A DNA stretch of 64,000 nucleotides from Pseudomonas moorei (GTDB lineage: Bacteria > Pseudomonadota > Gammaproteobacteria > Pseudomonadales > Pseudomonadaceae), in the NCBI RefSeq assembly GCF_008801475.1, contig NZ_VZPP01000011.1, forward strand, positions 124,001 through 188,000, in the 5' to 3' direction. Both the position numbers and the translations under genes were made by a program. The notes under the pieces were generated by a model. It was not told where the DNA came from, searched no databases, and saw only the letters and a list, made by a program, of their open reading frames with translations. Shown in pieces: positions 16,370 through 24,718 of this stretch (positions are counted from its first letter, which is position 1; each line of letters starts with the position of its first letter).

Positions 16370-17235
16370 GCCCAATCCTTGCGATGGCGAATCAGGCCTT
16401 CCTGCGTAACCGAGGCCACCAGTTGCCCGGCGCGGTTGAACACGCTGCCACGGGAAAAACCACGGGAGTTGCCGGCCCAGGGACTGTCCATCGCGTATAG
16501 CAACCAGTCATCGGCGCGCAGATCGGCGTGGAACCACAACGCGTGATCGAGGCTGGCGACCTGCATGTCCTTGTGCCAGACCGATTTGCCGTGGGGCTGC
16601 ATCGAGGTGGTCAGCAGACCGAAATCCGAGGCATAGGCCAGCAAGTACTTGTGCAACGCAGGGGAGTCCGCCAAGGCACCGTCGGCACGAAACCAGACGT
16701 ACTTGATCGGGTCGGAAGGCAGCGGGTTGTAGGGGTCTTTTTCGGTGATGGGTCGAAACTCGATCGGCTTGGGGCACAGTAGCTTTTCGCGCATTTTCTC
16801 GGGGATCAGGTGCGCGCGCTGCTGGGTCAGCTCCAGCTCCGATGGCAGGTTTTCCGGCCCCACCACTTGCGGCATTTCGCTTTGGTGCTGGAAACCTTCT
16901 TCGTCGTACTGGAACGAGGCGCTGCAGGTGAAAATCGGGTGGCCCTTCTGGATCGCCGTCACCCGACGCGTGCTGAAACTGCCGCCGTCGCGCACCCGGT
17001 CAACCTGATACACCACCGGCAACCCGGCGTCGCCCGGACGCAGGAAATAGCCATGCATCGAATGCACGTGGCGCGCCTCTTCGACGGTCTGACTGGCCGC
17101 CGACAGCGACTGGCCGAGTACCTGGCCGCCGAACAACTGCCGAAAACCCAAGTCCTGGCTACGGCCACGGAACAGGTTTTCTTCAATCGGCTCCAGGGTC
17201 AGCAGGTCGACCAGATCATCCAACACTTGGCTCAT
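16366..17235 (-). CDS. tesB: Acyl-CoA thioesterase II
   Basis: Hydrolyses medium and long acyl-CoAs to free fatty acid and CoA. The 289-residue length and double hot-dog fold fit TesB; recognisable parts are LEPIEENLFRGRSQDLG at the start, RVFGGQVLGQ-type LFGGQVLGQSLSAA, SMHGYFLRPGD, and the C-terminal SLDHALWFHADLRADDWLLY. It is the first gene of a two-gene operon with the HAD hydrolase, overlapping it by 4 bp. Confidence 0.95.
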   Translation of the reverse strand: MSQVLDDLVDLLTLEPIEENLFRGRSQDLGFRQLFGGQVLGQSLSAASQTVEEARHVHSMHGYFLRPGDAGLPVVYQVDRVRDGGSFSTRRVTAIQKGHPIFTCSASFQYDEEGFQHQSEMPQVVGPENLPSELELTQQRAHLIPEKMREKLLCPKPIEFRPITEKDPYNPLPSDPIKYVWFRADGALADSPALHKYLLAYASDFGLLTTSMQPHGKSVWHKDMQVASLDHALWFHADLRADDWLLYAMDSPWAGNSRGFSRGSVFNRAGQLVASVTQEGLIRHRKDWA

Positions 17236-17338
17236 TCAGACTCTCCTCACACAACGCAATGCCGCGCAGTCTGGGCTGCGGCGGTCGATTCAGTTTCTGG
17301 CCAAAGCCGATGGGGTCATTGTAAACATCCGCGCCGGC

Positions 17339-17908
17339 TTATCCATGCAAGGTTTGCAGCCATTGTTCACGGGTGATGCGATACAGCACGTGGTGGCGCA
17401 AGGGATGATCGACGGCAAGCCTGGGGTGTTCAAAGTCATCGGCAGGGTCATGCTGCATGCCGATCGCCTGCATGACCTTCTGCGACGGCAGGTTGCTGTC
17501 AGCGGTAAAGGACACGACTTCGTTCAGCGCCAAACGGTCAAACCCGCAGCGCAGAGCGGTCCACGCCGCCTCGCTGGCATAACCCAGCCCCCAATGCTCA
17601 CGCGCCAGACGCCAGCCGATCTCGATGGCGGGGGTGAACGGCGCATCGAAACCCACCACCCCGAGCCCGGTAAATCCGATGAACTGCCCGGTGTCCTTGC
17701 GCTCCAGCGCCCACAGACCGAAACCATGCTCAGCGAAATGACCACGGATTCGCCCGATCAATGAAGCACTTTCCAGCCGGCTCAAGGGCGCCGGAAAATA
17801 ACGCATGACCTGTGGATCGGCACACATCGCCGCAAATTCCGGCAAGTCTTCATCGCTCCACTGCCGCAACAGCAGCCGCGCGCTCGTCAGTTCCAGTATC
17901 GGCTCCAT
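17339..17908 (-). CDS. GNAT-family N-acetyltransferase (RimJ/RimL-like)
   Basis: Acetyl-CoA-dependent transferase of 189 residues. It opens with LTSARLLLRQWSDEDLPEF, typical of RimJ/RimL-type acetyltransferases, and carries IEIGWRLAREHWGLGYASEA, the acetyl-CoA-binding loop, then the SFTADSNLPSQKVMQAIGM helix. The ATG at 17908 follows GGAGG; the longer frame to 17965 lacks family sequence. Target (protein N-terminus or small amine) is unknown. Confidence 0.88.
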   Translation of the reverse strand: MEPILELTSARLLLRQWSDEDLPEFAAMCADPQVMRYFPAPLSRLESASLIGRIRGHFAEHGFGLWALERKDTGQFIGFTGLGVVGFDAPFTPAIEIGWRLAREHWGLGYASEAAWTALRCGFDRLALNEVVSFTADSNLPSQKVMQAIGMQHDPADDFEHPRLAVDHPLRHHVLYRITREQWLQTLHG

Positions 17909-17986
17909 CGTGCTCCTCCCCCCATTTCCATGCCGCGAGTCTACAACGCTGGTAGGATCATTCACTCATTCCTGTACGAAAGCATC

Positions 17987-18907
17987 ATGCCGCTGCCGCT
18001 GATTTATCACGAAGACTACAGTCCCGAATTCCCGGCGGATCACCGCTTCCCCATGGACAAGTTCCGCCTGCTGCGCGATCACCTGGTGGACAGCGGCCTG
18101 ACCCGCGACGCCGACCTGCTGCGCCCGGAACTCTGCCCTGCAGAGATTCTCGCCCTCGCCCATGACCCTTCGTATATCGAACGCTACATGGGCGGCGAGT
18201 TGTCTCGCGAGGATCAACGTCGCCTTGGCCTGCCCTGGAGCGAAGCCCTGGCCCGGCGCACGGTGCGGGCGGTCGGCGGCTCGTTGTTGGCGGCCGACCA
18301 GGCGCTCGAACATGGCCTGGCCTGTCACTTGGCCGGCGGCACTCACCACGCCCACTATGATCACCCGGCCGGCTTCTGCATCTTCAACGACCTGGCGGTG
18401 ATCAGCCATTTCATGCTGGAAAGTGGCCGGGTGAACCGAGTACTGATCTTCGATTGCGATGTGCACCAGGGCGACGGGACTGCACGCATACTGCAGGACA
18501 CCCCGGAAGCCATTACCGTTTCCCTGCATTGCGAGAAGAATTTTCCTGCACGCAAGGCCGAAAGCGACTGGGACATTCCATTGCCCAACGGCATGGGCGA
18601 TGTCGATTACCTGAAGGTGGTGGATGACGCGCTCAACTACCTGTTGCCGCTCTACCAGCCGGATCTGGTGCTGTATGACGCCGGCGTCGATGTACACAAG
18701 GACGACGCCCTCGGTTATCTGAAGCTGACAGACGAAGGCCTCGCCGCCCGCGATGAAGCCGTGATGCGCCATTGCCTGGGCCGCGATATCCCGGTGGTCG
18801 GGGTGATCGGCGGCGGCTACAGCAAGGACCGCGAAGCCCTGGCCCGCCGCCACGGCATTCTCCACCACAGCGCGCAACGGGTCTGGCAGTCATCAGGTTG
18901 TCGCTGA
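17987..18907 (+). CDS. Histone deacetylase-family protein (acetylpolyamine/protein deacylase)
   Basis: Zinc-dependent deacylase of 306 residues. Zinc ligands appear as D158 and H160 (DCDVHQGDGT) and D240 (KDDALG); GGTHHAHYD gives the paired active-site histidines, and GGGYS the late tyrosine region. It is divergent from the GNAT gene by about 80 bp. Short bacterial members act on acetylated small molecules or proteins; which one is unclear. The final codons (VWQSSGCR, stop) lie inside the first unit of a 259-bp tandem repeat, so the 3' end of the gene has been copied twice downstream. Confidence 0.9.
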   Translation: MPLPLIYHEDYSPEFPADHRFPMDKFRLLRDHLVDSGLTRDADLLRPELCPAEILALAHDPSYIERYMGGELSREDQRRLGLPWSEALARRTVRAVGGSLLAADQALEHGLACHLAGGTHHAHYDHPAGFCIFNDLAVISHFMLESGRVNRVLIFDCDVHQGDGTARILQDTPEAITVSLHCEKNFPARKAESDWDIPLPNGMGDVDYLKVVDDALNYLLPLYQPDLVLYDAGVDVHKDDALGYLKLTDEGLAARDEAVMRHCLGRDIPVVGVIGGGYSKDREALARRHGILHHSAQRVWQSSGCR

Positions 18908-18945
18908 TTTGTGGATGCTTTACCCACAATGCCTGTGGAGCCGCC

Positions 18946-18954
18946 TGTGGATAA
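18946..18954 (-). promoter_or_regulatory. Perfect DnaA-box match (repeated at 19205 and 19464)
   Basis: TGTGGATAA is the complement of the TTATCCACA consensus. TTACCCACA (8 of 9) is 26 bp before it and TGTGGATGC (7 of 9) next to that. Because of the tandem repeat the cluster occurs three times. Function is not shown by sequence alone. Confidence 0.45.
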
Positions 18955-19041
18955 CCTGAGTGAAAGGGACTACAGGCCATGCGGGGCGTGGGCTACAGAC
19001 CGACGATCATTTTTTAACCACCCTTAAAAACACCAATAACC

Positions 19042-19133
19042 CTGTAGGAGCGAGCCTGCTCGCGAAAAACGTAACGTCACCGCAGAGCACGCGTCATCGT
19101 TCAAGACCTTCGCGAGCAAGCTCGCTCCTACAG
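19042..19133. repeat. REPIN within tandem unit 1
   Basis: CTGTAGGAGCGAGCCTGCTC paired with its inverted copy ending GCTCCTACAG. An almost identical copy is at 19301-19392 in unit 2. Confidence 0.85.
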
Positions 19134-19137
19134 AATC

Positions 19138-19396
19138 GGGTCTGGCAGTCATCAGGTTGTCGCTGATTTGTGGATGCTTTACCCACAATGCCTGTGGAGC
19201 CGCCTGTGGATAACCTGAGTGAAAGGGACTACAGGCCATGCGGGGCTTGGGCTACAGACCGACGATCATTTTTTAACCACCCTTAAAAACACCAATAACC
19301 CTGTAGGAGCGAGCCTGCTCGCGAAAAACGTAACGTCACCGCTGAGCACGCGTCATCGTTCAAGACCTTCGCGAGCAAGCTCGCTCCTACAGAATC
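19138..19396. repeat. 259-bp tandem repeat, unit 2
   Basis: Near-identical to unit 1 (differences seen at the G/T in GGGGCTTGGG and at CGCTGAGC in the REPIN spacer). It carries the same three DnaA-box-like sites and a REPIN at 19301-19392. Confidence 0.95.
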
Positions 19397-19660
19397 GGGT
19401 CTGGCAGTCATCAGGTTGTCACTGATTTGTGGATGCTTTACCCACAATGCCTGTGGAGCCGCCTGTGGATAACCTGAGTGAAAGGAACTACAGGCCATAT
19501 GGAATGCAGGCTACAGACCGTTGATCATTTTTTAACCACCCTTTTCCGACCTCACACAATCCCTGTGGGAGCGGGCTTGCCCGCGATGAGGCCGGCACCC
19601 TCGCCCTCTTCGGTGACTGACACTCCGCCATCGCGGGCAGGCCCGCTCCCACAGGGATTT
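19397..19660. repeat. Tandem repeat, diverged unit 3 with a different REPIN
   Basis: Matches units 1-2 over 19397-19543 with scattered substitutions, then diverges. It still ends in a REPIN, but of the GTGGGAGCGGGCTTGCCCGC subtype (19561-19656) instead of GTAGGAGCGAGC. The DnaA-box positions are kept (19428, 19438, 19464). Confidence 0.85.
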
Positions 19661-19708
19661 TGGCTGCTAGAATGCCTGCCTTCATTCCGCCAGACCGCAG
19701 CGCAGCCC

Positions 19709-20950
19709 ATGACCCAGCCCTCGACACTCTCCGCCCCTCAAGTCGCCATCATCGGTGGTGGTCCCGCCGGCTTGATGGCGGCCGAAGTGTTGAGTCAGGC
19801 AGGGATCAAGGTCGATCTGTACGATGGCATGCCTTCGGTTGGTCGAAAATTCCTCCTGGCCGGTGTTGGCGGCATGAACATCACCCACTCCGAAGCCTAC
19901 CCGGCATTCCTTTCGCGCTACGCCGAACGGGCGCCACAGATCGCCCCGCTACTGCGCGGCTTTGGCGCCGAAGCCCTGTGCCAATGGATTCACGACCTGG
20001 GCATCGACACCTTTGTCGGCAGCTCGGGCCGGGTCTTTCCGACCGACATGAAAGCCGCGCCGCTGCTCCGTGCCTGGCTCAAGCGTCTGCGTGACAGCGG
20101 CGTGGTTATCCACACCCGCCATCGCTGGCTCGGCTGGAATGAAACCGGCGGTTTGCGCATCGACAGCCCCGAGGGCGAAAAAACCGTTCAGGCCGACGCC
20201 ACGCTGCTGGCCCTCGGTGGCGGCAGTTGGGCGCGTCTGGGCTCGGATGGCGCCTGGATGCAGCCACTGGCGCAACGCGGCGTAGGACTCGCACCGCTGC
20301 AACCGAGCAATTGTGGCTTCGAGGTGCAGGCCTGGAGCGAATTGATGGTCAGCAAATTCGCCGGCAGCCCGCTGAAAAACATCGCCATCGGCCTCAACGA
20401 CGACGTGCCGCGCCTCGGCGAATGTGTGATAACCGCCACCGGCATCGAAGGCAGCCTGATCTACGCGCTGTCGGCGCCGATCCGCGAAGCGATCAACCGG
20501 CACGGCTCGGCAACCCTTCATCTCGACCTCCTGCCCGGCCGACCTGTGGATAAAGTGCAGTCGGCATTGAGCAAGCCGCGCGGCTCACGCTCGATGGCCA
20601 AACACCTGCACAGCCAGTTGGGCATCGACGGGGTGAAAGCTGCGCTGCTGCGCGAACTGACGTCTGCTGAAACCTTCGCGGACATGGCATTGCTGGCCCA
20701 AGCGATCAAGGCATTGCCACTGACCCTGGTGAAAACCCGGCCATTGGACGAAGCCATCAGCAGTGCGGGCGGCGTGCTGTTCGAAGCGATGGATGAACGC
20801 TTGATGCTCAAGCAGTTGCCTGGCGTGTTCTGCGCAGGGGAAATGCTGGATTGGGAGGCACCGACGGGCGGTTATCTGCTGACCGCGTGTTTCGCCAGTG
20901 GGCGGGCGGCGGGGTTGGGGATCATTCAGTGGTTGCAGCACAACAGCTGA
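19709..20950 (+). CDS. NAD(P)/FAD-dependent oxidoreductase, HI0933/YhiN-like flavoprotein
   Basis: Flavoprotein of 413 residues of the HI0933-like family. The dinucleotide-binding GGGPAG is at 16-21, followed by VDLYDGMPSVGRKFLLAGVGGMNITHSE, the family signature for FAD contact. The C-terminal half has PLDEAISSAGGVLFEAMDE and the closing APTGGYLLTACFASGRAAG. The ATG at 19709 is preferred since the frame upstream runs through REPIN and repeat DNA. The reaction of this family is not established. It stands alone, between the tandem repeat and a REP. Confidence 0.87.
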   Translation: MTQPSTLSAPQVAIIGGGPAGLMAAEVLSQAGIKVDLYDGMPSVGRKFLLAGVGGMNITHSEAYPAFLSRYAERAPQIAPLLRGFGAEALCQWIHDLGIDTFVGSSGRVFPTDMKAAPLLRAWLKRLRDSGVVIHTRHRWLGWNETGGLRIDSPEGEKTVQADATLLALGGGSWARLGSDGAWMQPLAQRGVGLAPLQPSNCGFEVQAWSELMVSKFAGSPLKNIAIGLNDDVPRLGECVITATGIEGSLIYALSAPIREAINRHGSATLHLDLLPGRPVDKVQSALSKPRGSRSMAKHLHSQLGIDGVKAALLRELTSAETFADMALLAQAIKALPLTLVKTRPLDEAISSAGGVLFEAMDERLMLKQLPGVFCAGEMLDWEAPTGGYLLTACFASGRAAGLGIIQWLQHNS

Positions 20951-20965
20951 TTACCGTGGCGCGTC

Positions 20966-21040
20966 CATCGCGAGCAGGCTCCCACATTGGACCTGTGTCG
21001 TTCACAAATCCCCTGTGGGAGCGAGCCTGCTCGCGATAGC
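20966..21040. repeat. Imperfect REPIN with a small deletion
   Basis: Left arm CATCGCGAGCAGGCTCCCACA lacks the CGCT present in the right arm's complement; right arm is TGTGGGAGCGAGCCTGCTCG. It lies between the convergent flavoprotein and rhlE genes. Confidence 0.75.
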
Positions 21041-21062
21041 GATTTGGCCGGCGCCTTAACTA

Positions 21063-22406
21063 CTAAGGCTTACGCTTACGCGGCCCGGTATTGAACACCG
21101 GCACCTTGCGCACAGGCTTGACCGAAGGTTCCGCTGGCGCGACTTCACCGCTGTCGACCCACTTGCCGAGGTTACGCTTGCCGCCACCACCCGACGTTTT
21201 CGGTTTCTTGGGCTTTTTCGGCTTCTTGATCACCTGACCACTGGCATCGGTGTCCGGCACCCGGTGCTCAGGCTCGAAGTCCGGCTCGTTCTGACGCTTC
21301 AAAGTCTGACGGGTGAGCATCTCGATGGCCGACAGCAGGTTCACTTCATCGGCACACACCAGGGAAATCGCCTCGCCAGTCGAACCCGCGCGGCCGGTAC
21401 GGCCGATGCGGTGGATGTAGTCCTCGGCGACGATCGGCAAGTCGAAATTGACCACCAGCGGCAAGTCTTCGATATCCAGACCACGAGCCGCGACGTCGGT
21501 GGCGACCAGGATCTGCACTTCACTGAGCTTGAAACGGTCCAGCGCACGCTGTCGGGTCGCCTGGGGTTTGTCGCCATGGATGCCGTCAGCATTGATGCCC
21601 AGGCCCTGCAGCTTCTCGACCAACGCATCCACGCCATTACGGGTTTTGGCGAACACCAGCACCTGCTTCCACTTGCCCTTGCCCTTGCGCATCAAGTGCA
21701 CGAACAGCTCGGGCTTGCGCTTCTTGTCCACCGTCACCACCCATTGCTTGACGGTGTTGGCGGCCACGTTGCGCGGGCTGACTTCAATGGTCAGCGGGTC
21801 GTTGAGCATTTGCCCGGCCAGCAGGCGGATGTCGTCGGAGAAGGTGGCGGAGAACAGCAGCGTCTGACGTTTCTTCGGCAGCGCGCGGTAAATGTTCGCC
21901 AGCTCCTCGGAAAAGCCCAGGTCGAGCATGCGGTCGGCTTCGTCCAGCACCAGGGTTTGCAGCTGGTTGAACTTCAGCGCGTTCTGGCGGAACAGATCGA
22001 GCAAACGGCCCGGGGTCGCCACCAGCAGATCGACACCGCTGCGCAGCTTCATCATTTGCGGGTTGATGCTGACCCCGCCGTACACCGCGTAGGTGCGCAA
22101 CGGCAGGTTCTCGGCGTACTGGCGCACGGCTTCGTGAACTTGCTCGGCCAGTTCGCGGGTCGGCACCAGGATCAGCGCGCGCACCGAGTTGGCCGTGACT
22201 TTCGGCCCTTCCATGGCCAGCAATTGCAGGAGCGGCAGCGCGAAACCGGCGGTCTTGCCGGTGCCGGTCTGGGCGGCGGCCATCAGGTCGCGACCGGCCA
22301 GCACCGCCGGAATGGCTTGCGCCTGAACCGGCGTCGGGGTCTGGTAGCCAAGCTTCTCGAGGGAGCGCAGCAAGGGTTCGATCAGGCCAAGGGAGGCGAA
22401 AGTCAT
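21063..22406 (-). CDS. rhlE: DEAD-box ATP-dependent RNA helicase RhlE
   Basis: ATP-dependent RNA unwinding enzyme of 447 residues used in rRNA maturation and RNA decay. Motifs in order: Q motif near YQTPTPVQAQAIP, Walker A AQTGTGKT at 45-52, PTRELAEQ, DEAD box in VLDEADRMLD, SAT in LFSATF, and HRIGRTGRAG near the end. The C-terminal tail is basic and lysine-rich (KKPKKPKKPKTSGGGGKRN), typical of RhlE tails that bind RNA. The ATG at 22406 opens directly at the family start MTFASLGL. It is transcribed alone. Confidence 0.93.
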   Translation of the reverse strand: MTFASLGLIEPLLRSLEKLGYQTPTPVQAQAIPAVLAGRDLMAAAQTGTGKTAGFALPLLQLLAMEGPKVTANSVRALILVPTRELAEQVHEAVRQYAENLPLRTYAVYGGVSINPQMMKLRSGVDLLVATPGRLLDLFRQNALKFNQLQTLVLDEADRMLDLGFSEELANIYRALPKKRQTLLFSATFSDDIRLLAGQMLNDPLTIEVSPRNVAANTVKQWVVTVDKKRKPELFVHLMRKGKGKWKQVLVFAKTRNGVDALVEKLQGLGINADGIHGDKPQATRQRALDRFKLSEVQILVATDVAARGLDIEDLPLVVNFDLPIVAEDYIHRIGRTGRAGSTGEAISLVCADEVNLLSAIEMLTRQTLKRQNEPDFEPEHRVPDTDASGQVIKKPKKPKKPKTSGGGGKRNLGKWVDSGEVAPAEPSVKPVRKVPVFNTGPRKRKP

Positions 22407-22483
22407 GGGAATACCGTAGGAAAATTCAGCGCGGGTGTGCAAAACAAGTGTGCAAAACAAGATGCAATGGCGCGCAGTTTACC

Positions 22484-23413
22484 CTAATTCACACGGGATT
22501 CTGTCGGCACCGCCTTCACCACCGGCAACTGCGGCGAACGGCGCCACTGCGGCAAGCCAATCAACACCACGGCACTGATGATCACAGCCATTGCCAGTGC
22601 TTCTTCGATGCCAATGGTCTCGCCGACAAACACGATCCCGAGCAACACCGCCACCGCCGGGTTGACGTAGGCATAACTGGTGGCCGCCGCCGGGCGCACG
22701 TGTTTCAACAGGTACATGTAGGCGTTGAAGGCGATGATCGAACCGAACACGGTCAGGTACGCCAGCGCGGCCCAGCCTTCGATCGGTGGCATCTTTTCCA
22801 GGTGCTCGCCGCTCACGGCACTGCCGATCAGCAACACCACCCCGCCCACCAGCATTTCCACGGCACTGGCCATAGCCCCCTGGGGCAGCGGCAAGTGTTT
22901 GCTCCACACCGAGCCGAAGGCCCAGGTGGCCGCGGCAAATACCAGCAACGCAGCGCCCAGCGGGCTCGATTGCAGGTTGGAGCCGAGGTTGAGCATGGCG
23001 ATACCGATCAGCCCGAGGACAATCCCGGCCCATTCGAGCCGGGTATTACGCGCGCCCCAGAAGTAGCCACAGAGCAACGTAAACAGCGGCACCGTCGCCA
23101 CCGCCAATGCCGCGACACCTGAGGCCACGCCTGTGTGCTCGGCCACGCTGACCGCGCCGTTGCCGCACGCCAGCAACAACACGCCGATGATGCCCGCGGC
23201 TTTCCATTGCGCCCAGGTCGGTGCCGGCGCTCCGCGCCAGCGCAGGAAGGCGTACATCAAGCTCCCGGCAATGACGAAGCGAATTCCGGCCAGCAGCAGC
23301 GGCGGCCAATACTCCACGCCGATGCGGATCACCAGGTAGGTCGAGCCCCAAATCACATACAAGGCGAAGAAGGCGGCGATCAGCGGTAAGGGAAAACGAC
23401 GTAGGCCAGGCAT
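22484..23413 (-). CDS. EamA-family exporter, YedA-like
   Basis: Drug/metabolite transporter of 309 residues with two EamA repeats and about ten membrane segments. It opens with LIAAFFALYVIWGSTYLVIRIGVEYWPPLLLAG, the YedA/RhaT-like signature, and the second repeat contains AFNAYMYLLKHVRPAAATSYAYVNP. It is divergent from an Lrp-family regulator across about 160 bp, the usual arrangement for an amino-acid-responsive exporter. Amino acid export is therefore the best guess for its role, but it is inference. Confidence 0.88.
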   Translation of the reverse strand: MPGLRRFPLPLIAAFFALYVIWGSTYLVIRIGVEYWPPLLLAGIRFVIAGSLMYAFLRWRGAPAPTWAQWKAAGIIGVLLLACGNGAVSVAEHTGVASGVAALAVATVPLFTLLCGYFWGARNTRLEWAGIVLGLIGIAMLNLGSNLQSSPLGAALLVFAAATWAFGSVWSKHLPLPQGAMASAVEMLVGGVVLLIGSAVSGEHLEKMPPIEGWAALAYLTVFGSIIAFNAYMYLLKHVRPAAATSYAYVNPAVAVLLGIVFVGETIGIEEALAMAVIISAVVLIGLPQWRRSPQLPVVKAVPTESRVN

Positions 23414-23575
23414 GGGGGCAGCTCACAGGCAAGACAAGTGAGCCGCTATTCTAGAAAGGCTGACAGCGGAAAATAAGTTACAAAACCTTTTTAAAGCGCC
23501 GGTACACTTTTCAAAACACGGACTTCAGCGCTATATACCGTTGTTTCGAAAGTCAGCCCTTTTCAGGAGTCGCCC

Positions 23576-24028
23576 GTGGATAAATACGACCGCATGCTGC
23601 TCAGCGCCCTGCTGGAAAACGGTCGCGCGTCCTACGCGGACCTGGCGCGCAAGGTCAACCTGTCCGCCCCCGCTGTCGCCGAACGCGTGGCCAAGCTTGA
23701 AGCCAGCGGCGTCATCACCGGTTACCAGGCGAAAGTCGACATGGCCAAGCTGGGCCTGCCGATCCAGTGCGTGATCGAACTGCGCCTGAACCAGCACGGC
23801 AACCAGAAAGCCTACGACGACCTGATCAAAATCCCACAGTTGACGGAATGCCACCGCGTGACGGGCGATCCGTGCGTGATCATGCAGGCGGCGGTGGGTT
23901 CGATGCCGGAGCTGGAAGAGTTGATCAACCGGATCGCCACGTTCGGCTTCAGCAAGACGTCGATTGTGTTGTCAAGCGCGATTGAGAAACGCGTGCCTTT
24001 GGGGCATATCGAAGGCAATGGAAAGTGA
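23576..24028 (+). CDS. Lrp/AsnC family transcriptional regulator
   Basis: Feast/famine-type regulator of 150 residues. The N-terminal HTH has LSALLENGRASYADLARKVNLSAPAVAERV; the C-terminal RAM/AsnC ligand domain includes ECHRVTGDPCVIMQAAV. The start is GTG, fixed by an AGGAG nine bases upstream. It is divergent from the YedA-like exporter and probably regulates it. Confidence 0.92.
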   Translation: MDKYDRMLLSALLENGRASYADLARKVNLSAPAVAERVAKLEASGVITGYQAKVDMAKLGLPIQCVIELRLNQHGNQKAYDDLIKIPQLTECHRVTGDPCVIMQAAVGSMPELEELINRIATFGFSKTSIVLSSAIEKRVPLGHIEGNGK

Positions 24029-24032
24029 ACAA

Positions 24033-24074
24033 CCTGTGGGAGCGAGTCGCCCGGAGCCGGCTCGCTCCTACAGG
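24033..24074. repeat. Short REP palindrome
   Basis: CCTGTGGGAGCGAG ... CTCGCTCCTACAGG with a short spacer, between the convergent Lrp and exonuclease genes; possible shared terminator hairpin. Confidence 0.7.
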
Positions 24075-24084
24075 GGGTTGGTGG

Positions 24085-24696
24085 TCAGGCGCTGCGATGG
24101 CGCTTGAGATGCTCATTGATTTTCGCCGCCGGCACTTTCTGCAACTTACACAGCAGATCGTGGGACAACTCACGCAAGCCGTGTTTCTGGCGTAGCTCGT
24201 CGGCCAGGTGTGCCGTGAGGTTGGCGGCCATTTCCGCGTCGGCCATGGCCCGGTGGGCCTTGCCGGTGTGGGGCAGGTTGGCGAAGGTGGTGAGGGTGCC
24301 GAGCTTGTGGTTGGGCGCGGCGGGCATCAGACGGCGGGCCAACAGCAGCGAACAGGCAAAATTCTGCAATCGCGTGCGTTTGATTCGCCCCAGCTCGAAG
24401 TCCCAGAATTTCTGGTCGAACGCGGCGTTGTGCGCCAGCAAGGGCGTGGTGCCGACGAATTCGTTGACCTCATTCATCACCTGCTCGGCCGATGGCGCGG
24501 TGCGCAGCATGGCGTTGCTGATGCCGGTGAGTTGTTCGATGAAGGCCGGGACGCGCACGCCGGCATTCATCAGGCTCTGGTAACGCTCGACGATGCGCCC
24601 CTGTTCAAGGATCACCACGGCAATTTCCGTGGCCCGGCAACTGCTGCTCGGGGAGATCCCGGTGGTTTCAAAGTCGATGACTGCGATGCGTTCCAA
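24085..24696 (-). CDS. 3'-5' exonuclease, DEDDh family (DnaQ-like)
   Basis: Nuclease of 203 residues. ExoI carries D8 and E10 in VIDFETTG, ExoII is LAHNAAFDQKFW, and ExoIII is HRAMADAEMAANL with the catalytic His and Asp, so all DEDDh residues are present. The start is TTG in the best reading: no ATG or GTG lies between it and the in-frame stop that would leave the VIDFETTG motif intact, and a GGAG is 11 bp upstream. It is too short and lacks other domains to be the DNA polymerase III epsilon subunit alone. It ends close to a REP and is 22 bp after the NYN gene, likely in one transcript. Confidence 0.85.
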   Translation of the reverse strand: MERIAVIDFETTGISPSSSCRATEIAVVILEQGRIVERYQSLMNAGVRVPAFIEQLTGISNAMLRTAPSAEQVMNEVNEFVGTTPLLAHNAAFDQKFWDFELGRIKRTRLQNFACSLLLARRLMPAAPNHKLGTLTTFANLPHTGKAHRAMADAEMAANLTAHLADELRQKHGLRELSHDLLCKLQKVPAAKINEHLKRHRSA

Positions 24697-24718
24697 ACCT
24701 GTTCGAACTCCGTAAAAA

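Larger units (their letters stand above)
18879..19137. repeat. 259-bp tandem repeat, unit 1
   Basis: Starts at GGGTCTGGCAG inside the HDAC-like gene and covers its last codons plus non-coding DNA. It contains DnaA-box-like sites at 18910-18918, 18920-18928 and 18946-18954, an AT-rich tract (18998-19028) and a REPIN (19042-19133). I find only two differences from unit 2. Confidence 0.95.

Noticed and set aside
18960..19498. Small frames of about 70 codons in each 259-bp unit on both strands
   Set aside because: They run through REPINs, have no ribosome-binding site and are repeated only because the DNA is repeated.
18879..19660. Chromosomal replication origin
   Set aside because: DnaA boxes are present, but none of dnaA, dnaN, rpmH or gidA is near, so this is not oriC.
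18879..19660. CRISPR array
   Set aside because: Units are 259 bp direct repeats without short spacers and there are no cas genes.
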